Shown in pieces: positions 26,194 through 33,990 of a DNA stretch of 64,000 bases. This DNA is from Microbacterium proteolyticum (GTDB lineage Bacteria; Actinomycetota; Actinomycetes; Actinomycetales; Microbacteriaceae). Every line of letters starts with the position of its first letter. Within the stretch, counting starts at the first letter, position 1. The stretch spans positions 3,348,001 through 3,412,000 of the forward strand of contig NZ_CP121274.1 in assembly GCF_029639405.1 (NCBI RefSeq), read 5' to 3'. A program made the translations under genes and the position numbers. The notes beneath the pieces were generated by a model. It was not told the DNA's origin, made no database searches, and saw nothing but the letters and a program-made list of their open reading frames with translations.

Positions 26194-26475
26194 TCAGACG
26201 ACGACGCCGCGGAGCCCGTCGATCGGGCGCTCGTCCCACATCTCGAACGGGTCGTCGCCGACCTCCGCCATCAGCGCCGGCCGCGCGGCCGCCGCGGCCG
26301 CTTCCGATGCCCATAGCGCGATCCCGACCAGACGACCGCTGCCGTCGTCGACGACACCGGTCCATTCGAGACCCACCTGTTCACGGGCGACCCGGCTGTA
26401 GCGCTGCATCGAGTCGATGACGGCAGCCCGGTGCTCGGGCTTCGGGGAGTGCACGGACACAACGGCGTAGGTCAT
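26194..26475 (-). CDS. Small ABM-like dimeric alpha-beta barrel protein
   Basis: Protein of 93 residues that reads like an antibiotic-biosynthesis-monooxygenase/stress-response barrel: a first strand MTYAVVSVHSP, a helix with EHRAAVIDSMQRYSR, then WTGVVDDGSGRLVGIALW and a helix AAAAAARPALMAEVG. Such proteins act as small oxygenases, haem-binding proteins or stress proteins; no catalytic residues single out one. The ATG at 26475 gives the typical length. It shares a divergent region with the toxin-antitoxin pair. Confidence 0.65.
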   Translation of the reverse strand: MTYAVVSVHSPKPEHRAAVIDSMQRYSRVAREQVGLEWTGVVDDGSGRLVGIALWASEAAAAAARPALMAEVGDDPFEMWDERPIDGLRGVVV

Positions 26476-26544
26476 GCCCGATGGTGGCACCGGCGAAGGG
26501 TGCTGCGCCAGGGGCGAATCGACGGGCGCGGCGCCGGCACCCAC

Positions 26545-26564
26545 TGGTACCATATCTTGTACCA
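26545..26564 (+). promoter_or_regulatory. Putative YefM operator/promoter
   Basis: TGGTACCA followed after five bases by TGTACCA, an inverted repeat TGGTAC-N8-GTACCA centred ~27 bases before the antitoxin start. YefM antitoxins are known to bind TGTACA-cored palindromes, so this is the probable autoregulatory site; an A+T-rich CATATCT inside it may be part of the -10 element. Confidence 0.55.
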
Positions 26565-26581
26565 CCTGGCGGGAGATCAAC

Positions 26582-26830
26582 ATGGCCATCACCACGAGCG
26601 AGGCACGACGTGACCTCTTCGGTCTCATCGAACGCGTCAATCTCGACCACACAGAGATCGAGATCACATCGAAGCGCGGGTCGGCCGTCCTCATGTCGAA
26701 GGACGAGTACGACTCCCTCGTCGAGACGAGCTACCTGCTGCGTTCGCCCGAAAACGCTCGGCGGTTGCTGAGCGCCCTCGACAGTGCACGTTCTGGAGAT
26801 GTCCAAGAGCGCGACCTGATCGAGCCGTGA
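26582..26830 (+). CDS. Antitoxin of Phd/YefM family
   Basis: Antitoxin of 82 residues. The N-terminal half is the Phd/YefM DNA-binding fold (TTSEARRDLFGLIERVN, then ITSKRGSAVLMSKDEYDSLVET), and the C-terminal ~30 residues (LLRSPENARRLLSALDSARSG) are the toxin-binding tail. It should neutralise the adjacent YoeB-like RNase and, with it, repress the promoter upstream. The ATG at 26582 follows a GGCGGGAG ribosome site. The toxin start overlaps its stop as GTGA. Confidence 0.92.
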   Translation: MAITTSEARRDLFGLIERVNLDHTEIEITSKRGSAVLMSKDEYDSLVETSYLLRSPENARRLLSALDSARSGDVQERDLIEP

Positions 26831-27093
26831 GCCAGCTCTCACTCGCCTGGACTGCTGAGGGGTGGGAGGACTACCTGTACTGGCAGACGCAGGATCGCAA
26901 GACGCTTCGACGCATCAACCAACTCATCGCAGATATGCTCCGCGACGACCCGTTCGAGGGGATCGGCAAGCCGGAGCCGCTCAGACATGCCCTCGCCGGC
27001 GCGTTGTCGCGCCGCATCGACGAGGCCAATCGCCTCGTCTACATCACCGATGACACTCACGTGACTGTCCTGCAGGCGCGGTACCACTATTGA
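26827..27093 (+). CDS. yoeB: Toxin of Txe/YoeB family
   Basis: Ribosome-dependent mRNA interferase of 88 residues. It matches YoeB closely in the KPEPLRHAL segment and the C-terminal RYHY. By alignment to E. coli YoeB, the catalytic residues E46, R65 and H83 correspond to E50, R69 and H87, so it looks intact. It starts at a GTG overlapping the antitoxin stop, the usual order of antitoxin first. Typical roles proposed are stress-induced growth arrest or stabilisation of the locus. Confidence 0.93.
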   Translation: MSQLSLAWTAEGWEDYLYWQTQDRKTLRRINQLIADMLRDDPFEGIGKPEPLRHALAGALSRRIDEANRLVYITDDTHVTVLQARYHY

Positions 27094-27123
27094 CCTGCAC
27101 GACACCCTGAGTGTTCGTGCACC

Positions 27124-28197
27124 TCAGTTGTTAAAGCGGAACTCCACCACGTCGCCGTCCTGCATGACGTAGTCCTTGCCCTCGAGCCGCGCCTTGCCCT
27201 TCGCGCGGGCCTCGGCGACCGAGCCGAGCGCGACGAGATCGGCGAAGGAGATGACCTCGGCCTTGATGAAGCCCTTCTCGAAGTCGGTGTGGATCACGCC
27301 GGCCGCCTGCGGCGCCTTGGCGCCCTTCGGGATCGTCCACGCGCGCGCTTCCTTCGGACCCGCCGTGAGGTAGGTCTGCAGACCGAGCGTGTCGAAGCCG
27401 ACGCGGGCGAGCTGGTCGAGACCCGACTCGTCCTGACCCGTGGATGCCAGCAGTTCGGCGGCATCCTCGGGGTCGAGGTCGATCAGCTCGGACTCGATCT
27501 TGGCATCCAGGAAGACGGCCTTCGCCGGCGCCACGAGCGCCGCGAGCTCGGCCTTGCGGGCCTCGTCGGTGAGGACGGCCTCGTCGACGTTGAAGACGAA
27601 GATGAACGGCTTCGCGGTGAGAAGGCCCAGCTCGCGGATCGGTGAGAGGTCGAGACCGGATGCCGAGAGCAGCACGCCGCGCTGGAGCGCATCCTGCGCG
27701 GCCTTGGCGGCGTCGAGCACGGAGGGGTCGAGCTTCTTGCCCTTGATCTCCTTCTCGTAGCGCGGGATCGCCTTCTCGAGCGTCTGGAGGTCGGCGAGCT
27801 GCAGCTCGGCGTTGATCGTCTCCATGTCGCTCGCGGGGTTCACCTGCCCGTCGACGTGGACCACGTCGTCGTCGGCGAACCCGCGGACCACCTGGGCGAT
27901 GGCATCCGCTTCACGGATGTTCGCGAGGAACTGGTTGCCCAGGCCCTCGCCCTCGCTCGCGCCGCGCACGATCCCGGCGATGTCGACGAACGACACGACG
28001 GCGGGGACGAGCCGCTCCGAGCCGAACACGTCGGCGAGCTGCTGCAGGCGCGCATCGGGAAGGTTCACGACCCCGACGTTCGGCTCGATCGTCGCGAACG
28101 GGTAGTTCGCCGCGAGCACGTCGTTCTTGGTCAGGGCGTTGAAGAGGGTCGACTTTCCGACGTTGGGAAGGCCGACGATTCCGATGGTAAGAGCCAC
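27124..28197 (-). CDS. ychF: Redox-regulated ATPase YchF (Obg family)
   Basis: P-loop NTPase of 357 residues in the TRAFAC/Obg group. The P-loop is GLPNVGKSTLFNA; switch-region motif DIAGIVRGAS (DxxG) follows; the NKxD-equivalent is FVFNVDE, consistent with the ATP rather than GTP preference of YchF. Residues ~200-275 carry the helical insertion and the C-terminus is a TGS domain (VIHTDFEKGFIKAEVI...). It binds ribosomes and is linked to stress responses and start-codon selection. GTG start. Transcribed alone on the minus strand, convergent with the toxin. Confidence 0.95.
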   Translation of the reverse strand: MALTIGIVGLPNVGKSTLFNALTKNDVLAANYPFATIEPNVGVVNLPDARLQQLADVFGSERLVPAVVSFVDIAGIVRGASEGEGLGNQFLANIREADAIAQVVRGFADDDVVHVDGQVNPASDMETINAELQLADLQTLEKAIPRYEKEIKGKKLDPSVLDAAKAAQDALQRGVLLSASGLDLSPIRELGLLTAKPFIFVFNVDEAVLTDEARKAELAALVAPAKAVFLDAKIESELIDLDPEDAAELLASTGQDESGLDQLARVGFDTLGLQTYLTAGPKEARAWTIPKGAKAPQAAGVIHTDFEKGFIKAEVISFADLVALGSVAEARAKGKARLEGKDYVMQDGDVVEFRFNN

Positions 28198-28236
28198 GGG
28201 AGTCCAGGTTACCCGGCCCGCGCCGCCCCCACGGCG

Positions 28237-28986
28237 TCAGGGGCGTCGCGCGCGGTAGGCGTGGGTGACGTAGGGCAGGTCGACCGCTCCCCCGTCGGCG
28301 AGTCCGGGGACGGATGCCACGACCCCGTCGACCTCGGCGTCGATGCGGGCGCGCTCCTCGGGGCTCGCCATGATGACGTCGCTGCGGGAGAAGACGAGAT
28401 CGCGCAGTTGCGGGAGGGTGATGGGGCGGCTCCACGTCCACGACCGGTGCTCGAGATCGACCAAGGGCTCCGCGATCCGCGGACCGCCCGCGGCGATGAG
28501 CCGTTCGCCGTGCGACGCGCCCATCGCGTCGGTCAGACGCCGCACCCATCCGACGCGTTCGTCCCGGATGTTCCAGACCAGCCCGAGCACTCCCCCCGAC
28601 CTCACGACGCGTCCGACCTCGCGCGAGCCCGCGTCCGGGTCCACCCAGTGCCAGGCCTGTCCCATGACCACCGCGTCGAGACCGGAGTCCGGCAGCGGCA
28701 GATCCTCCGCCGTGCCGGCGAACGTCGGGATGCCGCGCACGTTGTCCTGGAGCGACGCCAGCATCGTGGCATCCGGGTCGATCGCGACGACATCCGCGCC
28801 GAGCTCGACGACCGCGCGCGTGAGCTTGCCGGTCCCCGCTCCCACGTCGGCGACGCGGAGGGCCCGGCCCGGCTCGCGCACCGGCGCGAGCATCCACTCC
28901 ACCGCCGCGGCGGGATACTCCGGCCGCCCCGACTCGTAGGCCGCGGCGGCCTGCCCGAACGACGTCGACTTCCGGCTCTCCGTCAT
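28237..28986 (-). CDS. Class I SAM-dependent methyltransferase
   Basis: Methyltransferase of the type-11 group, 249 residues. SAM-binding motif I is VADVGAGTGKLTRAV (~45-59), the acidic residue after strand 2 is in VVAIDPD, and motif IV-like GQAWHWVDPD is typical of the subgroup often annotated with ubiquinone/menaquinone or small-molecule methyltransferases. The acceptor is unknown. It lies 39 bases upstream of ychF on the same strand but need not be cotranscribed. The ATG at 28986 is the plausible start; the frame continues open upstream without support. Confidence 0.85.
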   Translation of the reverse strand: MTESRKSTSFGQAAAAYESGRPEYPAAAVEWMLAPVREPGRALRVADVGAGTGKLTRAVVELGADVVAIDPDATMLASLQDNVRGIPTFAGTAEDLPLPDSGLDAVVMGQAWHWVDPDAGSREVGRVVRSGGVLGLVWNIRDERVGWVRRLTDAMGASHGERLIAAGGPRIAEPLVDLEHRSWTWSRPITLPQLRDLVFSRSDVIMASPEERARIDAEVDGVVASVPGLADGGAVDLPYVTHAYRARRP

Positions 28987-29160
28987 GCCCTCGACCCTAC
29001 GCCGAGTGTTCGAAGCGAGCCGTGCCGCGGAGTCCGTGCCCGCCACGCCGACCCCGGATGCCACACCACGGCGTGTCAGTGACGGACTCCGCCGGACGGC
29101 CCGGGGTGAATCGCGGCGCGCCTCCCCGGCACCGCGCGGCGCGCGACGCAGGGTGGAGGG

Positions 29161-29757
29161 GTGGCACTGGATTTCACCGCGATCGACTTCGAGACGGCGA
29201 ATTCCAGTGGTGCGTCCGCATGCGCGGTGGGGCTGGCCCGCGTCCGGGGTGGTCGCGTCGTCGCCACCGCCGCGTGGCTCATCAAGCCCCCGTCCGGCCA
29301 CGACACCTTCGCACCGATCAACGTCGGCATCCACGGCATCCGCCCCGCGGACGTCGTGGACGCACCGGAGTGGTCCACGCAGCTGGAACGTCTGACGGCG
29401 TTCGCCGGTGCCGACGTGCTCGTCGCGCACAACGCGGGCTTCGACATGTCGGTCCTGCGCCGCGCGTGCGGCGTGACCGGCGACGAGTGCCCGCCCTACC
29501 GCTACCTCTGCAGCGTGCAGATGTCGCGGAAGACCTACACGCTCGACTCGTACCGCCTGCCCCTCGTCGCCGCTGAGGCCGGCTGTTCGCCTTTCGCGCA
29601 CCACGACGCCCTCGCGGACGCCGTCGCGTGCGCCGAGATCACGATCGACTGCGCGCGCCGCGCCGGCGTCGACGACGTGCACGCCCTGGCCGCCCACCTG
29701 GGCGTCCGCGTGTCGCAGATCGCCGCCGGGCCGCGGCTCGAACGCGCCGTCGCCTGA
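29161..29757 (+). CDS. DEDDh 3'-5' exonuclease (DnaQ-like)
   Basis: Stand-alone exonuclease of 198 residues. The metal-binding acidic residues are in AIDFETAN (Exo I), HNAGFDMSVL (Exo II) and HHDALADAVA (Exo III with the catalytic His). It resembles the epsilon subunit of DNA polymerase III but without a polymerase or BRCT domain, so it could act in repair or RNA/DNA trimming. GTG start preceded by GTGGAGGG. It precedes rmuC by 50 bases in the same direction. Confidence 0.9.
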   Translation: MALDFTAIDFETANSSGASACAVGLARVRGGRVVATAAWLIKPPSGHDTFAPINVGIHGIRPADVVDAPEWSTQLERLTAFAGADVLVAHNAGFDMSVLRRACGVTGDECPPYRYLCSVQMSRKTYTLDSYRLPLVAAEAGCSPFAHHDALADAVACAEITIDCARRAGVDDVHALAAHLGVRVSQIAAGPRLERAVA

Positions 29758-29807
29758 GTCCCGCCGCGCTTCCGGGCGATGTCGGACCCCTCCGGCACAC
29801 TGAGCAC

Positions 29808-31130
29808 ATGGATGCCATCGCCCTGATCCTCGCGGTCCTCGCCCTCGCCGTCGGAGCCGCCGCCGGGTGGTTCCTGGGCACCGCCCGGGCCACCTCCCGC
29901 GCCGCCGCCGAGCGCGTCGATCTCGCCGCGCGCGTCGCGGCCGCCGACGCCGCCCGTGCGGGGGTCCAGGCCCAGCTCGACCACCAGAGCACGCTCTACC
30001 GCGACCTTGTCGCGCAGACGCGAGCCGACCAGGCTGCGCGCGAGGAGCGCGACCGGCGTGAGCAGACCGTGCTGCGCGCCCTCGACCCTGTGCGCGAAAC
30101 GCTCGACGCGATGCAGCGCAAGGTCGACGGCCTCGAGCGCGACCGCGTCGAGCAGTACTCGGCGCTCGGCGAACAGCTGCGGCTCTCGCGCGAAGCCGAC
30201 GAAGCGTTGCGATCGACGACCGAGGCGCTCGCCTCCGCGATGCGATCCGGCAGCACCCGCGGCGTGTGGGGCGAGACGCAGCTTCGCCGCGTGGTCGAGG
30301 CCGCAGGCCTCACGCGCTACGTCGACTTCGACCTACAGTCCTCGATCGCCTCCGACGCGGGCGCGGGGCGGCCCGACATGGTCGTCCGCCTCCCCGGTGG
30401 GAAGGCGCTGGCGGTGGATGCCAAGGTCCCCCTCGACGCGTTCCTGCAGGCCAGCGCGATCCCGGTGACCGCCACGGGCGACGACGGCGCCCGACGTTCC
30501 GCCCTCATGACCAAGCACACCAAGGCGGTGCGCGCCCACGTCGACGCGCTCGCCCGCAAGACGTACTGGGCGGGGCTGACCAGCAGCCCCGAGTTCGTCA
30601 TCTGCTTCCTGCCCAGCGAGTCGCTGCTGTCGGCGGCCCTGGACGACGACCCCACCCTGCTGGAGTACGCCTTCGCCCGACGAGTGGCCCTCGCCTCGCC
30701 GGTGAACCTGTGGGCGGTGCTCAAGACGGTGGCCTTCACCTGGACTCAGCAGGACGTGTCCGACGAGGCCCGCACGCTCTTCGCCCTCGGCACCGAGCTG
30801 TACGACCGGATCGGCGTTCTCGCCGGGCACGCGGGCGACCTGCGACGCGCGCTGGAGCGCACAGTCGACAGCTACAACAAGTTCGCCGGCTCGCTCGAGT
30901 CACGGGTGCTCGTCTCGGCGCGGAAGTTCCCCGGCATCGACGAGACCAAGTTGGATGCCGTCACCGCTCCCGCCACGCTCGAGTCCGCACCGCGGCGCTG
31001 GACCGCGCCCGAACTCCTCGAGATCGAGGACGAGGGGACGCCCACGAGCGACGATGCCACCGCCGACGGAATCGCGTACGCCGATCTCGGCGAGGTACGC
31101 GCACGCGCCGGGCTCGCTCAGGACGATTGA
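29808..31130 (+). CDS. rmuC: DNA recombination protein RmuC
   Basis: Protein of 440 residues with an N-terminal membrane helix (ALILAVLALAVGAAAGWFLG), a long coiled coil (~30-140) and the RmuC nuclease-like domain (~150-390) with STRGVWGETQLRRVVE, PDMVVRLPGGKALAVDAKVPL and FLPSESLLSAAL. RmuC limits inversion between short inverted repeats and is related to restriction-like endonucleases. The 3'-terminal ~60 residues are acidic and variable. Start chosen at ATG 29808 to include the membrane helix. Confidence 0.93.
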   Translation: MDAIALILAVLALAVGAAAGWFLGTARATSRAAAERVDLAARVAAADAARAGVQAQLDHQSTLYRDLVAQTRADQAAREERDRREQTVLRALDPVRETLDAMQRKVDGLERDRVEQYSALGEQLRLSREADEALRSTTEALASAMRSGSTRGVWGETQLRRVVEAAGLTRYVDFDLQSSIASDAGAGRPDMVVRLPGGKALAVDAKVPLDAFLQASAIPVTATGDDGARRSALMTKHTKAVRAHVDALARKTYWAGLTSSPEFVICFLPSESLLSAALDDDPTLLEYAFARRVALASPVNLWAVLKTVAFTWTQQDVSDEARTLFALGTELYDRIGVLAGHAGDLRRALERTVDSYNKFAGSLESRVLVSARKFPGIDETKLDAVTAPATLESAPRRWTAPELLEIEDEGTPTSDDATADGIAYADLGEVRARAGLAQDD

Positions 31131-31140
31131 GCGGGAACGA

Positions 31141-31350
31141 TCAAGACCCGCCGGGAACCCAGCTGAGCAGGCTCACCACGGCGGCGGACACGGCGACGAA
31201 GGCTCCTACCATCCACCAGGCACTGATCTCGTGACCCTCGGCGCGGCGCTTGCGCAGCAGAACATCGGGACGACGCGCGGGGTCGACGGCGCTGGCGATC
31301 ACCGCCTGCGCACCTGTCTGAGGTGCGGTCGAGTTCGTCGTAGCTGCCAT
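31141..31350 (-). CDS. Small single-span membrane protein
   Basis: Protein of 69 residues starting MAATTNSTAPQTG. A basic cluster (RRPDVLLRKRRAEGHE) precedes one membrane helix near the C-terminus (AWWMVGAFVAVSAAVVSLLSW). A GGGGGA ribosome site precedes the ATG. No family recognised. About 40-90 bases upstream on its strand is a motif also found near 44.0 kb (see findings). It is convergent with rmuC, only ten bases apart. The following 291 bases up to glpX contain no other gene; they hold a 13-base direct repeat (31486-31498, 31502-31514) and a nested hairpin. Confidence 0.65.
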   Translation of the reverse strand: MAATTNSTAPQTGAQAVIASAVDPARRPDVLLRKRRAEGHEISAWWMVGAFVAVSAAVVSLLSWVPGGS

Positions 31351-31561
31351 GAAACGATCCCCCTTCGGGTCTCGGAAGAACACAGCGTCGCCGTTGACAC
31401 TGCTGATGATTCTGCCAGAGGGCCCTGTGAGAACGAGTCACGCTTGCGCAACGACACGCCCGGCTGTACCTGCATGCGCGGGACAGCTCCGGCGCGCCTC
31501 CGCTCCGGCGCGCCGCTGCGCACCGCTGCCGCAACGCACCTGTACCGCGAAGCAGCAACGG

Positions 31562-31600
31562 ACTGACATCCCCACTGCACCCTGCAGTGGAGTTGTCAGT
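31562..31600 (-). terminator. Nested hairpin downstream of glpX
   Basis: ACTGACA / TGTCAGT outer arms and CCACTGCA / TGCAGTGG inner arms separated by symmetrical 3-base bulges, loop of three bases. It starts about 40 bases after the glpX stop on the minus strand, so a transcription terminator or mRNA 3' end is likely; there is no T tract. Confidence 0.5.
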
Positions 31601-31641
31601 CAGATGCAGTCTCGCGGCCCCGGCCGCCCGACGTCAGCGCG

Positions 31642-32631
31642 TCAGAGCCACTTCGACGTCAGGTGCTCCGACGAGATCCGGCGCAGCGTGCCCGACGCAC
31701 CGCGGAGCACGACGCTCTCGGTGTAGATGAAGTCGCCGTCGCGGCGCACGCCCTGCACGAGCTGGCCATCGGTGACGCCCGTGGCGACGAAGATCGTGTT
31801 TTTCCCCGTCACGAGACCGTCGGCCTCGTAGACCTCGCCGTCGACCTTGAGGCCCGCGTCGCGGCCCTTCTCCTTCTCATCGTCATCGCGCGGCGCGAGT
31901 ACACCCTGGATGTGCCCGCCCAGCGCCTTGATCGCGCAGGCGGTGACGATGCCTTCCGGGCTTCCACCGATGCCGACGCACATGTCGGTGCGGGCGTTGT
32001 GACGCGCGGCGTTGATGCCGCCGGCGACGTCGCCGTCGCTCATCAGGCGGGTTCCGGCACCGGCTTCGCGGATGTCGGCGATCAGCTGCTCGTGACGCGG
32101 GCGGTTCAGTACCGAGACCACGATCTCGTCCACGGGCTTGCCCAGCGCCTTCGCCAGCAGCCGGATGTTCTCGCCGATCGGGAGGCGGATGTCGACGACG
32201 CCCACGCCCGCGGGACCGGTGACGAGCTTGTCCATGTAGAACACGCTCGACGCTTCCAGCATCGTCCCGTGGTCCGAGACCGCGATGACCGACAGGGCGT
32301 TCTGGCGCCCCGCTGCGGTCAGGGAGGTTCCGTCGATCGGGTCGACCGCGACGTCGCACCGGGGCCCCTTGCCGTTCCCCACCCGCTCGCCGTTGTAGAG
32401 CATCGGGGCGTTGTCCTTCTCGCCCTCGCCTATGACGATCGTGCCGTCGAAGTTGACCGTGCTGAAGAACGCGCGCATCGCGTCGACAGCCGCGCCGTCG
32501 GCGGCCTCCTTGGCTCCGCGACCGATGAACGGAACGGCTCGGATGGCCGCCGCCTCGGTGGCCCTCACCAGCTCGAGAGCCAGGTTCCGATCGGGATGCA
32601 GAGGACTCATGTCGGACGTCAGGCTCACCAT
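31642..32631 (-). CDS. glpX: Class II fructose-1,6-bisphosphatase GlpX
   Basis: Gluconeogenic phosphatase of 329 residues converting fructose-1,6-bisphosphate to fructose-6-phosphate. GlpX signatures are AAIRAVPFIGRGAKEAADGAA in part, the metal-binding VIGEGEKD and DPIDGTS, and IGGSPEGI. Actinobacteria usually rely on this class as their only FBPase. The ATG at 32631 is preferred; a GTG three codons upstream is possible. It is divergent from fructose-bisphosphate aldolase, with a 12-base palindrome in between, so opposite steps of the same metabolic node share a control region. Confidence 0.94.
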   Translation of the reverse strand: MVSLTSDMSPLHPDRNLALELVRATEAAAIRAVPFIGRGAKEAADGAAVDAMRAFFSTVNFDGTIVIGEGEKDNAPMLYNGERVGNGKGPRCDVAVDPIDGTSLTAAGRQNALSVIAVSDHGTMLEASSVFYMDKLVTGPAGVGVVDIRLPIGENIRLLAKALGKPVDEIVVSVLNRPRHEQLIADIREAGAGTRLMSDGDVAGGINAARHNARTDMCVGIGGSPEGIVTACAIKALGGHIQGVLAPRDDDEKEKGRDAGLKVDGEVYEADGLVTGKNTIFVATGVTDGQLVQGVRRDGDFIYTESVVLRGASGTLRRISSEHLTSKWL

Positions 32632-32693
32632 GTGGCCCACTGTAGCCAGCCTTGTCGTGACAATCGGCAGTTTTCAGCGTCTCGCGGATGAAG

Positions 32694-32705
32694 GAATCGC
32701 GATTC
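32694..32705. promoter_or_regulatory. 12-base palindrome between glpX and fba
   Basis: Perfect palindrome GAATCGCGATTC in the 180-base divergent region, flanked by A+T-rich bases (AAG...TTAA). Position fits an operator or the core of divergent promoters. A TAGAGT element ~40 bases before the aldolase start may be its -10 box. The binding protein is unknown. Confidence 0.35.
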
Positions 32706-32811
32706 TTAACAGCAGAGGAGAACGGGCAGGTTCCTCGCCCGCCGACCCCGTCACGATCGACCGCCTTCGCTAGAGTGACGGTTGTCCCCGTCACGACCAA
32801 GGAGTCTCTCC

Positions 32812-33840
32812 ATGCCCGTCGCCACCCCTGAGCAGTACGCCGAGATGCTGGACCGCGCCAAGGCCGGCAGCTTCGCGTACCCCGCGATCAACGTCTCGAG
32901 CTCGCAGACCATCAACTCCGTGCTCCAGGGCCTGACCGAGGCCGGCTCGGACGGCATCCTGCAGGTCACCACCGGCGGCGCCGACTACTTCGCCGGCCAC
33001 ACCGTCAAGGCCCGCGCGACCGGCGCGCTCGCGTTCGCGAAGTACGTGACCGAGGTCGCCAAGAACTATCCCGTCACGGTCGCGCTGCACACCGACCACT
33101 GCCCGAAGGACGCGCTGCCCGGCTTCGTGATCCCCCTCCTGGAGGCATCCGAGGAAGAGGTCAAGGCCGGCCGCAACCCGATCTTCCAGTCGCACATGTG
33201 GGACGGTTCGGCCGTGCCCCTCGACGAGAACATCGACATCGCCGCCGAGCTCCTCCCGCGCCTCAAGAACATCAACGCGATCCTCGAGATCGAGGTCGGC
33301 GTGGTCGGCGGCGAAGAGGACGGCGTCGCGCACGAGGGCTCCAACGAGGCGCTGTACACCACCGTCGCCGACGTGACGAAGGCCGTCGAGCGTCTGGGAC
33401 TCGGCGAGAACGGCCGGTACATCTCGGCCCTCACCTTCGGCAACGTGCACGGCGTGTACAAGCCCGGTGGCGTGAAGCTGCGCCCCGAGCTGCTCGGTGA
33501 GATCCAGGAGGGCATCGCCGCGAAGTTCGGCACCGGCCCCAAGCCCCTCGACCTCGTCTTCCACGGCGGCAGCGGCTCCACCGACGAGGAGATCGCCCTG
33601 GCCGTCTCCAACGGCGTCGTCAAGATGAACATCGACACCGACACGCAGTACGCCTTCACCCGGTCGATCGCGGGCTACATGTTCTCGAACTACGAGGGTG
33701 TGCTGAAGATCGATGGCGAGGTCGGCAACAAGAAGCAGTACGACCCGCGCGCGTGGGGCAAGGTCGCGGAGTCGGCCATGGCCGTGCGCGTCGTCGAGGC
33801 GACGAAGCAGCTCGGATCGTTCGGCAAGTCGCAGGGCTGA
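32812..33840 (+). CDS. fbaA: Class II fructose-bisphosphate aldolase
   Basis: Zinc-dependent aldolase of 342 residues for cleavage or formation of fructose-1,6-bisphosphate. Zinc ligands are visible as the His pair in ALHTDHC, the His in GNVHGVY and the His in DLVFHGGSGS; the substrate loop is DMNIDTDTQYAFT-like (KMNIDTDTQY). The size and N-terminal MPVATPEQYAEML match actinobacterial class IIA enzymes. AAGGAG eight bases before the ATG fixes the start. Followed by a strong hairpin terminator. Confidence 0.96.
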   Translation: MPVATPEQYAEMLDRAKAGSFAYPAINVSSSQTINSVLQGLTEAGSDGILQVTTGGADYFAGHTVKARATGALAFAKYVTEVAKNYPVTVALHTDHCPKDALPGFVIPLLEASEEEVKAGRNPIFQSHMWDGSAVPLDENIDIAAELLPRLKNINAILEIEVGVVGGEEDGVAHEGSNEALYTTVADVTKAVERLGLGENGRYISALTFGNVHGVYKPGGVKLRPELLGEIQEGIAAKFGTGPKPLDLVFHGGSGSTDEEIALAVSNGVVKMNIDTDTQYAFTRSIAGYMFSNYEGVLKIDGEVGNKKQYDPRAWGKVAESAMAVRVVEATKQLGSFGKSQG

Positions 33841-33856
33841 CCCGAAGGCTCCCCCG

Positions 33857-33886
33857 CGAACGCCCCGGCTCCGGCCGGGGCGTTCG
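33857..33886 (+). terminator. Terminator of fba
   Basis: Perfect 13-base stem CGAACGCCCCGGC / GCCGGGGCGTTCG with a 4-base loop, 16 bases after the aldolase stop; followed by GTGCGTTCC. Confidence 0.85.
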
Positions 33887-33900
33887 TGCGTTCCCACCCC

Positions 33901-33965
33901 TCGCTGACTTCGGGGAGATGTCCGACGGGCGAGGCGCGGGGCGGACGTTCGCCCGAAGTCAGCGA
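33901..33965. repeat. Long imperfect inverted repeat between convergent genes
   Basis: TCGCTGACTTCGGG at 33901-33914 is the exact reverse complement of 33952-33965; the pairing extends inward to 24 positions with 20 matches. It follows the aldolase terminator and precedes the end of the MOSC gene, so it may terminate the MOSC transcript or be a mobile palindromic unit. Confidence 0.65.
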
Positions 33966-33990
33966 TGACGATGCCGCGAGAACGGCTGAC

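Noticed and set aside
26194..27093. Genomic island around the toxin-antitoxin pair
   Set aside because: Flanking genes (MHS transporter, ychF) are ordinary chromosomal genes, base composition does not change clearly, and no integrase or attachment repeats are visible.
31388..31434. TTGACA ... GTGAGAA as a plus-strand sigma-70 promoter, also seen at 44017-44053
   Set aside because: The spacing between the blocks differs (26 and 17 bases) and no plus-strand gene follows at 31.4 kb. The minus-strand reading next to small genes is preferred, and even that is weak.
32641..32811. Riboswitch or leader before glpX or fba
   Set aside because: Only a short palindrome and promoter-like elements are visible; no multi-helix aptamer architecture was recognised.
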